Assembly (NCBI GenBank): GCA_028714855.1
Contig: JAQTLP010000010.1
Location: 24,279-88,278 of the forward strand
DNA from: Phycisphaerae bacterium
Lineage (GTDB): Bacteria > Planctomycetota > Phycisphaerae > Sedimentisphaerales > Anaerobacaceae
Direction: 5' to 3'
Length of the DNA stretch: 64,000 nucleotides
Shown here: positions 26,046 through 33,980 of the stretch, piece after piece
Layout of the letters: each line of letters starts with the position of its first letter
Position numbering within the stretch: position 1 is the stretch's first letter
Made by a program: the position numbers and the translations under genes
The notes under the pieces: generated by a model
Database searches by the model: none
What the model saw: the letters and a program-made list of their open reading frames with translations, nothing else
Told to the model about the DNA's origin: nothing

Positions 26046-26180
26046 AGAACCAATAAGGGAGTGTGCAAAAGCGATATTGTCTCTGAACAGCTACAAATAG
26101 CCTTATACTCCTCTTCTTCTGGGAGACGTGCTGGCCAGCCAAGTCGAATACATGGGGGGGTCAACCGTCTCCTTTTTTTT
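26046..26180 (+). ncRNA. candidate small non-coding RNA, about 135 nt
   Basis: A gene-free stretch bounded by a plausible promoter (26011-26039) and an intrinsic terminator (26122-26180). It contains no convincing reading frame. The 3' half folds into a hairpin closed by GGAGACG/CGTCTCC with an internal TGCTGGCCAGCC segment. No known RNA family was recognised. It lies between the small membrane protein and the convergent HEAT-like gene. The promoter and terminator are seen directly; the RNA is inferred. Confidence 0.5.
26122..26180 (+). terminator. intrinsic terminator
   Basis: GGAGACG (26122-26128) pairs with CGTCTCC (26166-26172), directly followed by eight T residues. The loop is long (37 bases) and can pair internally. 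Confidence 0.65.
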
Positions 26181-26278
26181 ATTGATTTTTCCAAGCTCTA
26201 TATGTTTTGCCGCCAGTGAGCTGCGAGGTTAATATGAAGTGACAATTTATGTTAGCTGTTAATTACCAAGAAGAAATA

Positions 26279-26761
26279 TTATCTTCTATTTCCGCGGTTT
26301 TGTTCGTGCATTCCCCTTGAGTGGTGAACTCGTCCCCTGGACGGTCTCCTGCCTCGAATCTCCCGTATTTCAAGCCTTCCTGACTTCGGCGGCCTTTCTG
26401 AATGAGATTTTCCCCGCGGTTCTTTGTTCATCAGCGACAAGGCGTGATTGCATGCATTTCTAATATCAGTTCTGCGATGTTTCATGCCCTGCTCTAAAAG
26501 GGCCAGGGCGGGTTTCTTCATCCTGCCCTGCATATTCCTCAGGCCGTAAACTGCTGCGATTTTTGCCGTTCTGGGAGAATCGTTAAGCAAAGCTTCTTTT
26601 AGGATGTCTAATCCGTCTTCCTGTTTCCACGACAAATTAAAAGCTGCCCGCCGAGCAGCCGAAATATCATCCACGTATAATTTTTCTCTTAGCTGTTCGA
26701 GAAGCTTTACGGCCTCTTCATCTTTTTCGCGTCCGGAAGGTTTTCTTTTTTTTAATATCAT
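26279..26761 (-). CDS. HEAT-repeat-like small protein with basic tail
   Basis: A 160-residue protein. Residues about 15-110 are paired helices resembling HEAT/PBS-lyase repeats: VDDISAARRAAFNLSW, LLNDSPRTAKIAAVYGLRNM and KHRRTDIRNACNHALSLM, with the usual D-R-A-A spacing. The last 45 residues are rich in Arg, Gly and His (SRGMHEQNRGNRR) and probably disordered or nucleic-acid binding. No catalytic motif was seen, so a scaffold or RNA-associated role is possible. A GTG four codons upstream is an alternative start. Confidence 0.65.
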   Translation of the reverse strand: MILKKRKPSGREKDEEAVKLLEQLREKLYVDDISAARRAAFNLSWKQEDGLDILKEALLNDSPRTAKIAAVYGLRNMQGRMKKPALALLEQGMKHRRTDIRNACNHALSLMNKEPRGKSHSERPPKSGRLEIREIRGRRPSRGRVHHSRGMHEQNRGNRR

Positions 26762-26773
26762 AAGACCACCCAC

Positions 26774-27360
26774 TAATTAAATTATATCGACAGGCACAGG
26801 CGAGCATCTAAAACCGTTTTGTTTTCCCGTATGCAACCAAACAACAAGCAACCCGACAATCCTTTGCCTGACAAACGGGGCAAGGGAGTATTACCTGATA
26901 CTCCTCCCAGCCGCCCCATTTTTACATCCTTATTTTATCCTCCTCCGAAGAGCCAGATTCCTTTTGACTTCCTATTACATTCAGCCGGTTCCCACATCAT
27001 TTCAAAACTGCATTCCGGCCAGTACTCAACACGACCCGTACAAATTAACAAGGCCGAATTGGATTGTCAAAATATTTTTTTAAAGAAAAACCCGCTTTTT
27101 TCCTCGTAATCATTGCACCAAAACCCAGCAGTAAAACTGCGGCCAGCCCAGGAATTGGCACAGCAGCAGGTGCAGAAAACCGCCGTATGGTTGGTCAGGA
27201 TAAACCTCAAGAAGTGTATACTTTCTTCTCTCTCGTGCCCGCCCTTACTTTTGCGGGCTTGCTCCCCCTTTGCGGAACTGATTATGATTATAGACCTTGC
27301 GGACCAAAAAGCAAGGGAAAAGTAGAACTAAATATAACCTTTCAAGTTGAGTTAATCAAA
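26774..27360. other. 587-base stretch without an intact gene
   Basis: No intact gene is supported. It contains the remnant of a PEP-CTERM tail on the minus strand (27045-27185). Positions 27060-27110 hold A- and T-runs. The remainder (26774-27040 and 27186-27360) shows nothing recognisable. Confidence 0.5.
27045..27185 (-). pseudogene. remnant of a PEP-CTERM protein C-terminus
   Basis: Read on the minus strand, this stretch encodes APAAVPIPGLAAVLL then LGFGAMITRKK, a short basic tail and a stop at 27045-27047. This has the VPxPG, hydrophobic helix and basic-cluster order of a PEP-CTERM sorting signal. Upstream in the same frame there is a TGA 12 codons before the conserved GTG, and no start codon with a body. 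A neighbouring frame is open (KYTLLEVYPDQPYGG) up to another stop. It therefore looks like the eroded end of a former exported-protein gene. Confidence 0.6.
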
Positions 27361-27434
27361 AGGCGGCGGTGGGATTCGAACCCACGGATAACGGTTTTGC
27401 AAACCGTCCCCTTTGGCCGCTTGGGTACGCCGCC
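27361..27434 (-). tRNA. tRNA-Cys (GCA)
   Basis: A 74-base cloverleaf on the minus strand. The acceptor arms GGCGGCG (27434-27428) and CGCCGCC (27368-27362) pair fully. The anticodon stem ACGGT/ACCGT encloses the loop TTGCAAA, giving anticodon GCA. The T arm is GTGGG-TTCGAAT-CCCAC. The discriminator base is U, which is characteristic of tRNA-Cys. The 3' CCA is not encoded. Confidence 0.95.
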
Positions 27435-27692
27435 ATTGAAAATCTTGCGTATTTTACTGCTAATCGGCTCTTTTTACAAGAAACACCCCTGAGAATCAGG
27501 AGATTTTTTTGCAACATTTTTAACCTGACAAACGTCTATATAAACAGAAAATTCGATGGCGCCGGTGCGTTCTTTGGTACGTAAGTTATTGACTTTAAGG
27601 ATGTTAGTGGGATCAGGGCGTTATGATATATGAAATGATTATTTTCGGCGGGTGCCTTGGCCGGTTTTTGGCTTTTTTCTTATAACCTTTTA

Positions 27693-27701
27693 TGGTATAA
27701 T
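27693..27701 (+). promoter_or_regulatory. extended -10 promoter element
   Basis: TGGTATAAT forms a TGn-TATAAT extended -10 at 27693-27701, 58 bases before the TolC-like start. The -35 region is poor, as is usual for extended -10 promoters. Confidence 0.45.
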
Positions 27702-27758
27702 GATATAAATACAGACAAGGGAGTCTTACAAGTGGGGATTGCATTGGAGAAGGGTTCT

Positions 27759-29393
27759 ATGTTCCGCAATTTTAGGCCGGCGATGCTGTTCTTTTGCGGG
27801 CTGTGTGCCGCCATTATTTTAGGTATGGCTGGTGCATGCAGTCCTAAGTACTACAAGGCCGATGCCGATAAAGAAGTATATAAGATTATCGACAAAAAAT
27901 GGCAGGACAGCTTTGGCCAAAAGGTAAATTATACAATCAGCGACGTACCGCCATCTCCAAATGACGTGCAGATTGAAAAAGCCGTGCCGCCATCGGGCGT
28001 AATAAATCTTGCGCAGGCGGTTGCTATGGCTACCGCCCATAATCGTGACTATCAAAAGCAAAAAGAAGACCTTTACCTGATGGCGCTCGATTTAACTCTC
28101 GAACGGCATCAGTATGCAATGCAGTGGTTCGGCACTTTTGACCCCAGATACACGAAGGGTCATGATGCCGCCAGCGCTGCGGGGGATGATAACGAGGAAA
28201 AGCTGAGCTACGATGCCGAGACGGGTTTTAATCAGGCATTAGCTGATGGAGCGATAGTTAGCGCCAGTATTGCATTGGATTGGGCGCGGTTTCTTACCGG
28301 TGACCCGCGGGCTTCAATTGGTTCGGTTATGACCGCTACTGTAACCCAGCCACTGCTGCGTGGTGCCAGCCGAAGAATAGCCCAGGAAAACCTGACTCAG
28401 GCTGAACGGAACGTTTTGTATCAGGTACGCTACTTCAGCCGTTATCGCCAGCAGTTTGTGGTTACAATCGTAAATGACTATTATCGTGTTTTGCAGCAAA
28501 GAGATGTGGTAACAAACGCCGAAAACAATTACAAAAGGCGTGTTGAATCGAGACAGCGTTTGGAGATGGAGGCCGATGCCGGCCGTACGAACCGCTTTGA
28601 AGTTGACCAAGCGAAACAGAGTGAACTGGATGCGATGGATAGATATGTGCGGGCCCAGCAAAGTTACCAACAGGGGCTTGATGTCTTCAAAATAGAGTTG
28701 GCTTTGCCGACCGACGCCAACGTGGAACTGGACCAGAATGAGTTAAAGGCATTAGGAGAGGTCGGCGTAAACCAGCCCGATTATACGGCGGACGCGGCAA
28801 TTGAAACAGCATTGCTTCAGCGCCTGGACTTAGCTACCAGTATGGATATGATTGATGATGCGCTGCGTAAGGTTGTGGTGACAGAGAACGGTCTTGGCGC
28901 CGAATTAAACCTGGTCGGCAGTATGAGCGTGGGGTCGACCCCCCCGACCGATTACGGCAGGCTGCAATTCCACCGCGGCACTTACGGATTGGGTCTTGAA
29001 GCCGACTTGCCTTTAGACCGGAAAGCAGAACGCAATGCATACCGCGAGGCGCTGATAGCCCTGGAGCAGCAGCAGCGACAATATGATAACGATGCAGATA
29101 CGGTTAAGCTGGATGTGCGCAATGCATATCGCAACCTCGAGCAGGCTGCGGAAAGCTACCGCATTCAAAAAAACAGCTTGGATTTAGCCCAGAAGCGGGT
29201 TGAGAGCACCTCATTGTTACTCGAAGCGGGGAGACTAACTACCCGTGATTTGCTGGAGGCACAGGATGCTTTGCTACAGGCTCAAAACAATCTTACAGCC
29301 GCTTTGGTGGACCACGCGATTGCGAAATTAAGCTTTTTCCGGGATATTGGTGTTCTACAGGTCAGGCCTGACGGAATGTGGGCGCAACAATAG
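27759..29393 (+). CDS. TolC-family outer membrane efflux lipoprotein
   Basis: A 544-residue protein from the ATG at 27759, which has GGAGAAGGG upstream. Residues 1-25 are a signal peptide ending in GMAGAC, a lipobox-like site, so it is probably a lipoprotein. The body shows the two-fold OEP layout: long Gln/Asp/Ala-rich helices with a repeated amphipathic pattern (DVVTNAENNYKRRVESRQ near 265, then ESYRIQKNSLDLAQKRVES near 480). Strand segments with TVTQPLLRGASR (near 185) lie between. It would be the outer duct of a tripartite efflux or export system, but no inner-membrane pump or adaptor gene is adjacent. Confidence 0.88.
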   Translation: MFRNFRPAMLFFCGLCAAIILGMAGACSPKYYKADADKEVYKIIDKKWQDSFGQKVNYTISDVPPSPNDVQIEKAVPPSGVINLAQAVAMATAHNRDYQKQKEDLYLMALDLTLERHQYAMQWFGTFDPRYTKGHDAASAAGDDNEEKLSYDAETGFNQALADGAIVSASIALDWARFLTGDPRASIGSVMTATVTQPLLRGASRRIAQENLTQAERNVLYQVRYFSRYRQQFVVTIVNDYYRVLQQRDVVTNAENNYKRRVESRQRLEMEADAGRTNRFEVDQAKQSELDAMDRYVRAQQSYQQGLDVFKIELALPTDANVELDQNELKALGEVGVNQPDYTADAAIETALLQRLDLATSMDMIDDALRKVVVTENGLGAELNLVGSMSVGSTPPTDYGRLQFHRGTYGLGLEADLPLDRKAERNAYREALIALEQQQRQYDNDADTVKLDVRNAYRNLEQAAESYRIQKNSLDLAQKRVESTSLLLEAGRLTTRDLLEAQDALLQAQNNLTAALVDHAIAKLSFFRDIGVLQVRPDGMWAQQ

Positions 29394-29533
29394 GCCCGGG
29401 TGAGAACTGCTCCTACCTCCATTCCTATACAGATAAATCCACTGCAAAAGCGCATCTTGAAAAGTTTTTTTGAATTATGTCCGGCATTGCAGAGTTAGGC
29501 GGCAAGAATTTTTCAGAAAAATCAAAAAGTTTA

Positions 29534-29562
29534 TTGATTAACAGGAACAACTACTATATAGT
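29534..29562 (+). promoter_or_regulatory. sigma-70-type promoter TTGATT-N17-TATAGT
   Basis: TTGATT (29534-29539) and TATAGT (29557-29562) are spaced by 17 bases, giving a start near 29569. The overlapping CTACTATATAGTAG is also a short palindrome. Confidence 0.6.
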
Positions 29563-29568
29563 AGTAAT

Positions 29569-29764
29569 ATAAAATTAGGATGTTAGTAGCCTGGACTTAG
29601 GCAATTGATGCGGGCAAGGTGTCCTAACCGCCAAAGCGAAAAAATGAGGAGCTGCGGCCCGACCTTTTGCTTATCAAAATCGGTGTTGTATGGTGTCAAG
29701 TTGGACAAGACCGGTTTTGCTTTCCGATGATGGAGCCGTCGGAGGAGGGCGGCTCCCTTTTTTT
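29569..29764 (+). ncRNA. candidate structured non-coding RNA, about 195 nt
   Basis: A promoter and an intrinsic terminator bracket this stretch. Visible pairings are TTAGGA (29576-29581) with TCCTAA (near 29622-29627), and AGCCT with AGGC inside it. A hairpin near 29675-29717 has AAAATCGGT pairing with ACCGGTTTT (one G-U), extended by TTGT/ACAA. The final stem is GGAGCCG/CGGCTCC. Length and position would suit a 6S-like or other regulatory RNA, but no family signature was recognised. A minus-strand reading frame across it lacks support. Confidence 0.55.
29731..29764 (+). terminator. intrinsic terminator
   Basis: GGAGCCG (29732-29738) pairs with CGGCTCC (29750-29756), followed by one C and seven T residues. 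This is a strong, compact hairpin. Confidence 0.8.
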
Positions 29765-29923
29765 GCGCATACTTTTCCGCATAACGCACTCCCAAACAAA
29801 CCATAAAGCTGAATAATTTTCTACTCAACGCCGACAGGAAGCGATATAATGAAATCGTGAGCCGTTCGAGCAGCAAGTGACGAGCGACCAGAGACGAGTT
29901 AAACAGCGATTAGGAAGGGAAAA

Positions 29924-30343
29924 ATGGATGCTTTTCGAATAAGGTGCCGTGAGGCAGGATTGAAGGTAACGCCGCAGCGAGTAGCAGTTTATAAGGCGCT
30001 GATTGAGTCAAAAGAGCATCCATCAGCCGAAGTGCTGTGGCGCAAATTGAGGAAGGCTTTTCCTAATATTTCATTAGATACGGTTAACAGGACCCTTTTG
30101 ACTTTGGCTGAAATTGGTGCGGCCTTTATCGTTGAGGGGTCGGGCGATGTCAAAAGGTTTGATGGTTGTCTCGAAAATCATCAGCACTTCAAATGTATAA
30201 AATGCAGAAAAATCATCGATTTTCATCATAAGCCGTTTGATAATATCACTGTACCGAAGAACATCAGTGAAAAATGCACCGTATTGAGAAAAACGGTATA
30301 TCTCGAAGGTGTTTGCGATTCGTGCAGAAAACGCCGCACGTGA
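29924..30343 (+). CDS. Fur-family metal-dependent transcriptional regulator
   Basis: A 139-residue Fur/PerR-type protein. The N-terminal winged helix includes GLKVTPQRVAVYKALIES and the recognition region SLDTVNRTLLTLAEIG. The dimerisation domain holds the metal-binding NHQHFKCIKCRKIIDF and the second structural-zinc pair CDSC near the C-terminus. FEVEGSGDVKRFDG-like sequence lies at the hinge (seen as VEGSGDVKRFDG). Whether it responds to iron, zinc or peroxide cannot be told from sequence. AGGAAGGG gives a good ribosome-binding site. dapL follows after 31 bases. Confidence 0.93.
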   Translation: MDAFRIRCREAGLKVTPQRVAVYKALIESKEHPSAEVLWRKLRKAFPNISLDTVNRTLLTLAEIGAAFIVEGSGDVKRFDGCLENHQHFKCIKCRKIIDFHHKPFDNITVPKNISEKCTVLRKTVYLEGVCDSCRKRRT

Positions 30344-30374
30344 TCCAACCAGCGAGTGACGAAAGACGAAAAAT

Positions 30375-31604
30375 ATGGCAGCGATTAATGAGAATTTTTT
30401 GAAACTGCAGGCGGGCTATTTGTTCCCTGAAATCAGCAGGCGCATTCGCACTTTTAAGGCAAATAATCCTGATGCGAAGATAATCAGTTTGGGCATTGGC
30501 GATGCTACACAACCTCTGGCTCCGGCCGTTGTCGAAGCGATGAAAAAGGCCGTTGTCGATTTGGGCACCGGTGCTGCCTTCCGCGGCTACGGCCCGGAAC
30601 AGGGCTATGATTTTCTAATCGACGCGATAATTCAAAACGATTTTAACTCTCGCAGTATTGATTTAGACCGCAATGAAGTTTTTGTCAGCGACGGCGCAAA
30701 ATGCGATACGAGCAATATCCAGGAAATATTCGGCCTGAATAATGTCATTGCCGTAACCGACCCCGTATATCCGGTATATGTGGACACTAATGTGATGGCC
30801 GGCAGGACCGGCCAGGCCGACAAAAACGGCCAGTATGGCAAAATTGTCTATATGCCCTGCACATCTGGAAATAGTTTCGTCCCGGATATACCGGAGCAGA
30901 AAGTAGATATTATTTACCTTTGCTTTCCGAATAATCCTACCGGAGCGGTGGCAACAAGGGAAATTCTGAAAAAGTGGGTCGATTTCGCCCGCAGAAGCAA
31001 GGCTGTAATTCTTTTTGACGCTGCTTACGAGGCCTTTATAACCGACCCAGAGATTCCTCATTCAATTTACGAGGTCGAAGGGGCGAAAGAAACGGCGATT
31101 GAGTTTCGCAGTTTCTCCAAGACAGCCGGTTTTACCGGCGTCAGATGCGCCTTTACTGTCGTACCGAAGCAACTGAAGGCCTATACAAAGGACGGCAAGA
31201 CAGTCGAAGTCAATTCATTGTGGCACAGACGGCAGTGCACTAAATTTAACGGCGCCTCATACATATCACAGGCCGGCGCAGCCGCTGTCTATACGGCAGA
31301 GGGGAAAAAGCAGTGCCGAGAAATTATTGATATCTATATGGCCAGTGCCGCTGTAATTCGTGAATCACTCACAAAACTCGGCTGCGAGGCTTACGGCGGA
31401 GTTAATGCACCGTATATCTGGATGAAGACGCCGGACGGCATAAGCTCATGGGACTTCTTTGACCGCCTACTGCAAAATGCAAACGTCGTCGGCACGCCCG
31501 GAGCCGGCTTCGGGCCATCGGGTGAAGGATACTTTCGACTTACGGCCTTTGCCGGGCCGGAGGATGTCAAGGAAGCTATGCATCGCATAGCACATAGCAT
31601 ATAG
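30375..31604 (+). CDS. dapL: LL-diaminopimelate aminotransferase
   Basis: A 409-residue PLP enzyme of the expected length. The N-terminus matches DapL closely ([14 protein letters not shown], then [13 protein letters not shown] and [17 protein letters not shown]). The PLP lysine is in [12 protein letters not shown] near residue 250, preceded by FDAAYEAFI. It converts tetrahydrodipicolinate directly to LL-diaminopimelate, giving lysine and peptidoglycan precursors. This one-step route is found in Chlamydiae, plants and several planctomycete-group bacteria. It sits at the head of a biosynthetic run with folK, panC and panD. Confidence 0.96.
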   Translation: MAAINENFLKLQAGYLFPEISRRIRTFKANNPDAKIISLGIGDATQPLAPAVVEAMKKAVVDLGTGAAFRGYGPEQGYDFLIDAIIQNDFNSRSIDLDRNEVFVSDGAKCDTSNIQEIFGLNNVIAVTDPVYPVYVDTNVMAGRTGQADKNGQYGKIVYMPCTSGNSFVPDIPEQKVDIIYLCFPNNPTGAVATREILKKWVDFARRSKAVILFDAAYEAFITDPEIPHSIYEVEGAKETAIEFRSFSKTAGFTGVRCAFTVVPKQLKAYTKDGKTVEVNSLWHRRQCTKFNGASYISQAGAAAVYTAEGKKQCREIIDIYMASAAVIRESLTKLGCEAYGGVNAPYIWMKTPDGISSWDFFDRLLQNANVVGTPGAGFGPSGEGYFRLTAFAGPEDVKEAMHRIAHSI

Positions 31605-31606
31605 TA

Positions 31607-31624
31607 TTGTCATTCCTGCGCAAG
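31607..31624. repeat. 18-base copy of TTGTCATTCCTGCGCAAG
   Basis: The same 18 bases occur at 40544-40561, where they continue into a full palindrome. Here the copy is truncated and followed directly by the folK leader. The TTG at its head would be a false start for folK. Confidence 0.75.
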
Positions 31625-31636
31625 ATGGTTTTACTA

Positions 31637-32716
31637 ATGACAACAGCATATATTGGACTAGGCAGCAATTTAGGGGATAGAAAAAACTCTATTCATAAGG
31701 CCCTTAAAATGCTGGCCGAAACTGAGAATGTCGAAGTTACCCGCGTCAGCGACATAATCGAAACCGCTCCGCTCGGAGGTGCCGACCAGCCGAAATACTT
31801 AAACGCAGTGGCCCAGATTAAAACCGCTCTGACCGCGGAAGATTTACACAAAGTACTGCTCGGCATCGAGACCTTACTTGGCAGGAGCAGAAAAGAAAAA
31901 TGGTCATCAAGGACCATTGATTTAGACCTTCTGCTTTTTGGCGATGGAATAATAAATAGCCCCGGCCTAATTATCCCGCATCCGCAGATGCACTTGCGCT
32001 CATTTGTGCTTAAGGGTTTGTGTCAGCTCGATGCCGACTTATTGCATCCTGTTTTAAAAGTGCCGATGAAGGAGCTATCAAATCGGCTCAATAATGCGGA
32101 TTTTGTGCTTAATCCCAAGCTGCCGCAGCTTGTCAGCGTAGCGGGCATTATCGGCGTTGGGAAAACCACCCTGGCAAAAAATCTATCGAAGATATTTTCC
32201 TCTAAATGTATTTTTGAACCTTACGATAAAAATCCTTATCTGCCGGATGTGTATGCCGGCAAAAAAGAACTGGCGCTGGACTGTCAATTATTTTTCCTGA
32301 CCGGCAGGGCTGCTCAGTTAAATCTCCACAGCTTAAAAGCTGGCGAAATGCTGTTTGCTGATTATGTGTTCGATAAGGAGCTGATTTACGCAAAACACCT
32401 GCTAAATGCCGAGCAGCTTACATTGTATCATACGATTCATAAGCAAGTAATCTCTGATATTGTGGCTCCCGTTTTGGTAATATACTTAGCTGATTCTGTG
32501 GAAGATTGTCTGGAGCGCATTCACAGACGTAATCGGCCATACGAACAGAAAATCCAGCCACAGTTTCTGGATTCTCTCAGCCGAGGCCACGATGAACTCT
32601 TCGCGGACTGGAAAAAGTGTCCGGTTATACGTTTGTCGAAGTCTGAATTCGATTATATGCAGGATGACAATGTCCGGCATCTCGCGAATCAGATAAAGAG
32701 TTATATTGCAGTATAA
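31637..32716 (+). CDS. folK: fused HPPK (FolK) and deoxynucleoside kinase
   Basis: A 359-residue fusion. Residues 1-160 are 6-hydroxymethyl-dihydropterin pyrophosphokinase: TAYIGLGSNLGDR, then YLNAVAQI, RTIDLDLLLFG and IIPHPQMHLRSFVL, all family hallmarks. Residues about 170-359 are a deoxynucleoside kinase with P-loop GIIGVGKTTLAK (near 177), a lid with HRRNRPYEQKI, and FADYVFDKE. The first part makes a folate precursor; the second phosphorylates salvaged deoxynucleosides. The start at 31637 is chosen by homology. ATG 31625 is possible. Its TAA overlaps the panC ATG by one base. Confidence 0.9.
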   Translation: MTTAYIGLGSNLGDRKNSIHKALKMLAETENVEVTRVSDIIETAPLGGADQPKYLNAVAQIKTALTAEDLHKVLLGIETLLGRSRKEKWSSRTIDLDLLLFGDGIINSPGLIIPHPQMHLRSFVLKGLCQLDADLLHPVLKVPMKELSNRLNNADFVLNPKLPQLVSVAGIIGVGKTTLAKNLSKIFSSKCIFEPYDKNPYLPDVYAGKKELALDCQLFFLTGRAAQLNLHSLKAGEMLFADYVFDKELIYAKHLLNAEQLTLYHTIHKQVISDIVAPVLVIYLADSVEDCLERIHRRNRPYEQKIQPQFLDSLSRGHDELFADWKKCPVIRLSKSEFDYMQDDNVRHLANQIKSYIAV

Positions 32717-33570
32717 TGAAAATCGCCAAAACAATAAATTCGGTTAGAAACCTGGTTAAAGCCGCCCGCAGCAAGGGTAAAAAAATCGGCTTTGTGCCTA
32801 CGATGGGTGCACTGCATATCGGCCATATTTCGCTGATTAAAAAAGCGAAGCAGCAAACCGATTTCGTAGTTGTCAGCATCTTTGTCAATCCCACACAGTT
32901 TGGGCCGAGTGAGGATTTCAAGAAGTATCCGAGGCCGATTAAGAGCGATTTGGCTATATGCAGAAAAGCCGGCGTCGATGTGGTTTTTGCGCCGAGTTCC
33001 CGGGAAATGTACCAAAGTGAGAGCCTGACGTGGGTGGATATGGAAAAGCTGGCCGAGCTGCTTTGCGGCCGATTCCGACAGGGACATTTTCGCGGCGTTG
33101 CCACTGTTTGCACCAAGTTATTTAATATCGTCGTACCGGATATGGCGTTTTTCGGCCAAAAGGACGCCCAGCAGGCAATCGTTATTAAGCGAATGGTTGC
33201 TGATTTGAATATGCCTTTGAAAATTGTTGTCTGTCCTACAGTGCGTCAGGCCGACGGACTTGCGGTCAGCAGCAGAAACCAATACTTAACCTGTCAGCAG
33301 AAAAAGGATGCAACGTATATTTACAAGGCGTTGAAGAAATCCAGGAGTTTGATTAAAGCTGGTACAACGAAGAGTAAAACAATCGTCGGCGAAATGAAAA
33401 AAGTATTGAAGCAGGTGCCGTCAATAAAAATAGAATATGTAAGCATCGTTGACGCACAGACCATGCAGGAGCTGGAGAAAGTTACTGGAAAGGTCTTAAT
33501 AGCGGCAGCGGTTAAAATCGGCAAAACTCGATTGATAGACAACATTCTGGTGGACGTAAGCGGGCGATAA
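32716..33570 (+). CDS. panC: pantothenate synthetase
   Basis: A 284-residue enzyme of standard length. The nucleotide-binding PTMGALHIGHISLI motif is at residues 28-41. FVNPTQFGPSEDF and FRGVATVCTKLFN follow, as do FFGQKDAQQAIVI and the SSRNQYL signature. It condenses beta-alanine with pantoate using ATP. It is translationally coupled to folK-dNK by a TAATG overlap, and panD, which makes beta-alanine, is 15 bases downstream. Confidence 0.97.
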   Translation: MKIAKTINSVRNLVKAARSKGKKIGFVPTMGALHIGHISLIKKAKQQTDFVVVSIFVNPTQFGPSEDFKKYPRPIKSDLAICRKAGVDVVFAPSSREMYQSESLTWVDMEKLAELLCGRFRQGHFRGVATVCTKLFNIVVPDMAFFGQKDAQQAIVIKRMVADLNMPLKIVVCPTVRQADGLAVSSRNQYLTCQQKKDATYIYKALKKSRSLIKAGTTKSKTIVGEMKKVLKQVPSIKIEYVSIVDAQTMQELEKVTGKVLIAAAVKIGKTRLIDNILVDVSGR

Positions 33571-33585
33571 GATATAATGTAAGCC

Positions 33586-33942
33586 ATGTTTGTAAAATTA
33601 TTAAAAAGCAAATTGCATTGTGCAACGGTTACCGAAACCAAATTGCGGTACCAGGGCAGCATCGCTATAGACGCTGCACTGATGAAGGCGGCAAATATTT
33701 TACCCTACGAGGTCGTCCAGATAGCCGATTTGAATAACGGTAACCGCCTTCAAACTTATGCTATCCCCGCCGATGCGAACTCGGGTAAAGTGGTAGTCCT
33801 AGGGCCGGCTGCAAAACTGGTAAGGGCAAAAGACACTATTATTGTGTTCAGCTTCGGATACTACAACCCTGCGCAGGCCAGAAAAGTTAAACCGAAGGTT
33901 GTTATTCTCGGTAAAAATAACAAAATAAAAAACAAGGGTTAG
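33586..33942 (+). CDS. panD: aspartate 1-decarboxylase
   Basis: A 118-residue pyruvoyl enzyme precursor. The self-cleavage site is YQGSIAID, between Gly24 and Ser25, where Ser becomes the pyruvoyl group. NNGNRLQTYAI and VIVFSFGYYN-like (seen as TIIVFSFGYYN) match the family. It makes beta-alanine for the PanC reaction encoded just upstream. Confidence 0.96.
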   Translation: MFVKLLKSKLHCATVTETKLRYQGSIAIDAALMKAANILPYEVVQIADLNNGNRLQTYAIPADANSGKVVVLGPAAKLVRAKDTIIVFSFGYYNPAQARKVKPKVVILGKNNKIKNKG

Positions 33943-33980
33943 GAATCTGTGCCCGTTAACTCGCACGAGGCACGAGCGAA

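Larger units (their letters stand above)
29394..29923. other. 530-base intergenic region holding an RNA candidate
   Basis: No protein gene is supported. The region contains a promoter (29534-29562), an RNA candidate (29569-29764) with terminator, and a TATAAT at 29845-29850 that is the likely -10 of the fur-family gene. Just before that gene, GACGAGCGACC-like words repeat, and similar words precede dapL at 30352-30371. Confidence 0.5.

Noticed and set aside
26819..27584. Several short plus-strand frames around tRNA-Cys
   Set aside because: They run through the tRNA or the PEP-CTERM remnant in the wrong strand and lack start signals.
29583..29876. A 97-codon minus-strand reading frame
   Set aside because: It spans a strong plus-strand terminator and RNA candidate, has no recognisable domain and lacks a ribosome-binding site.
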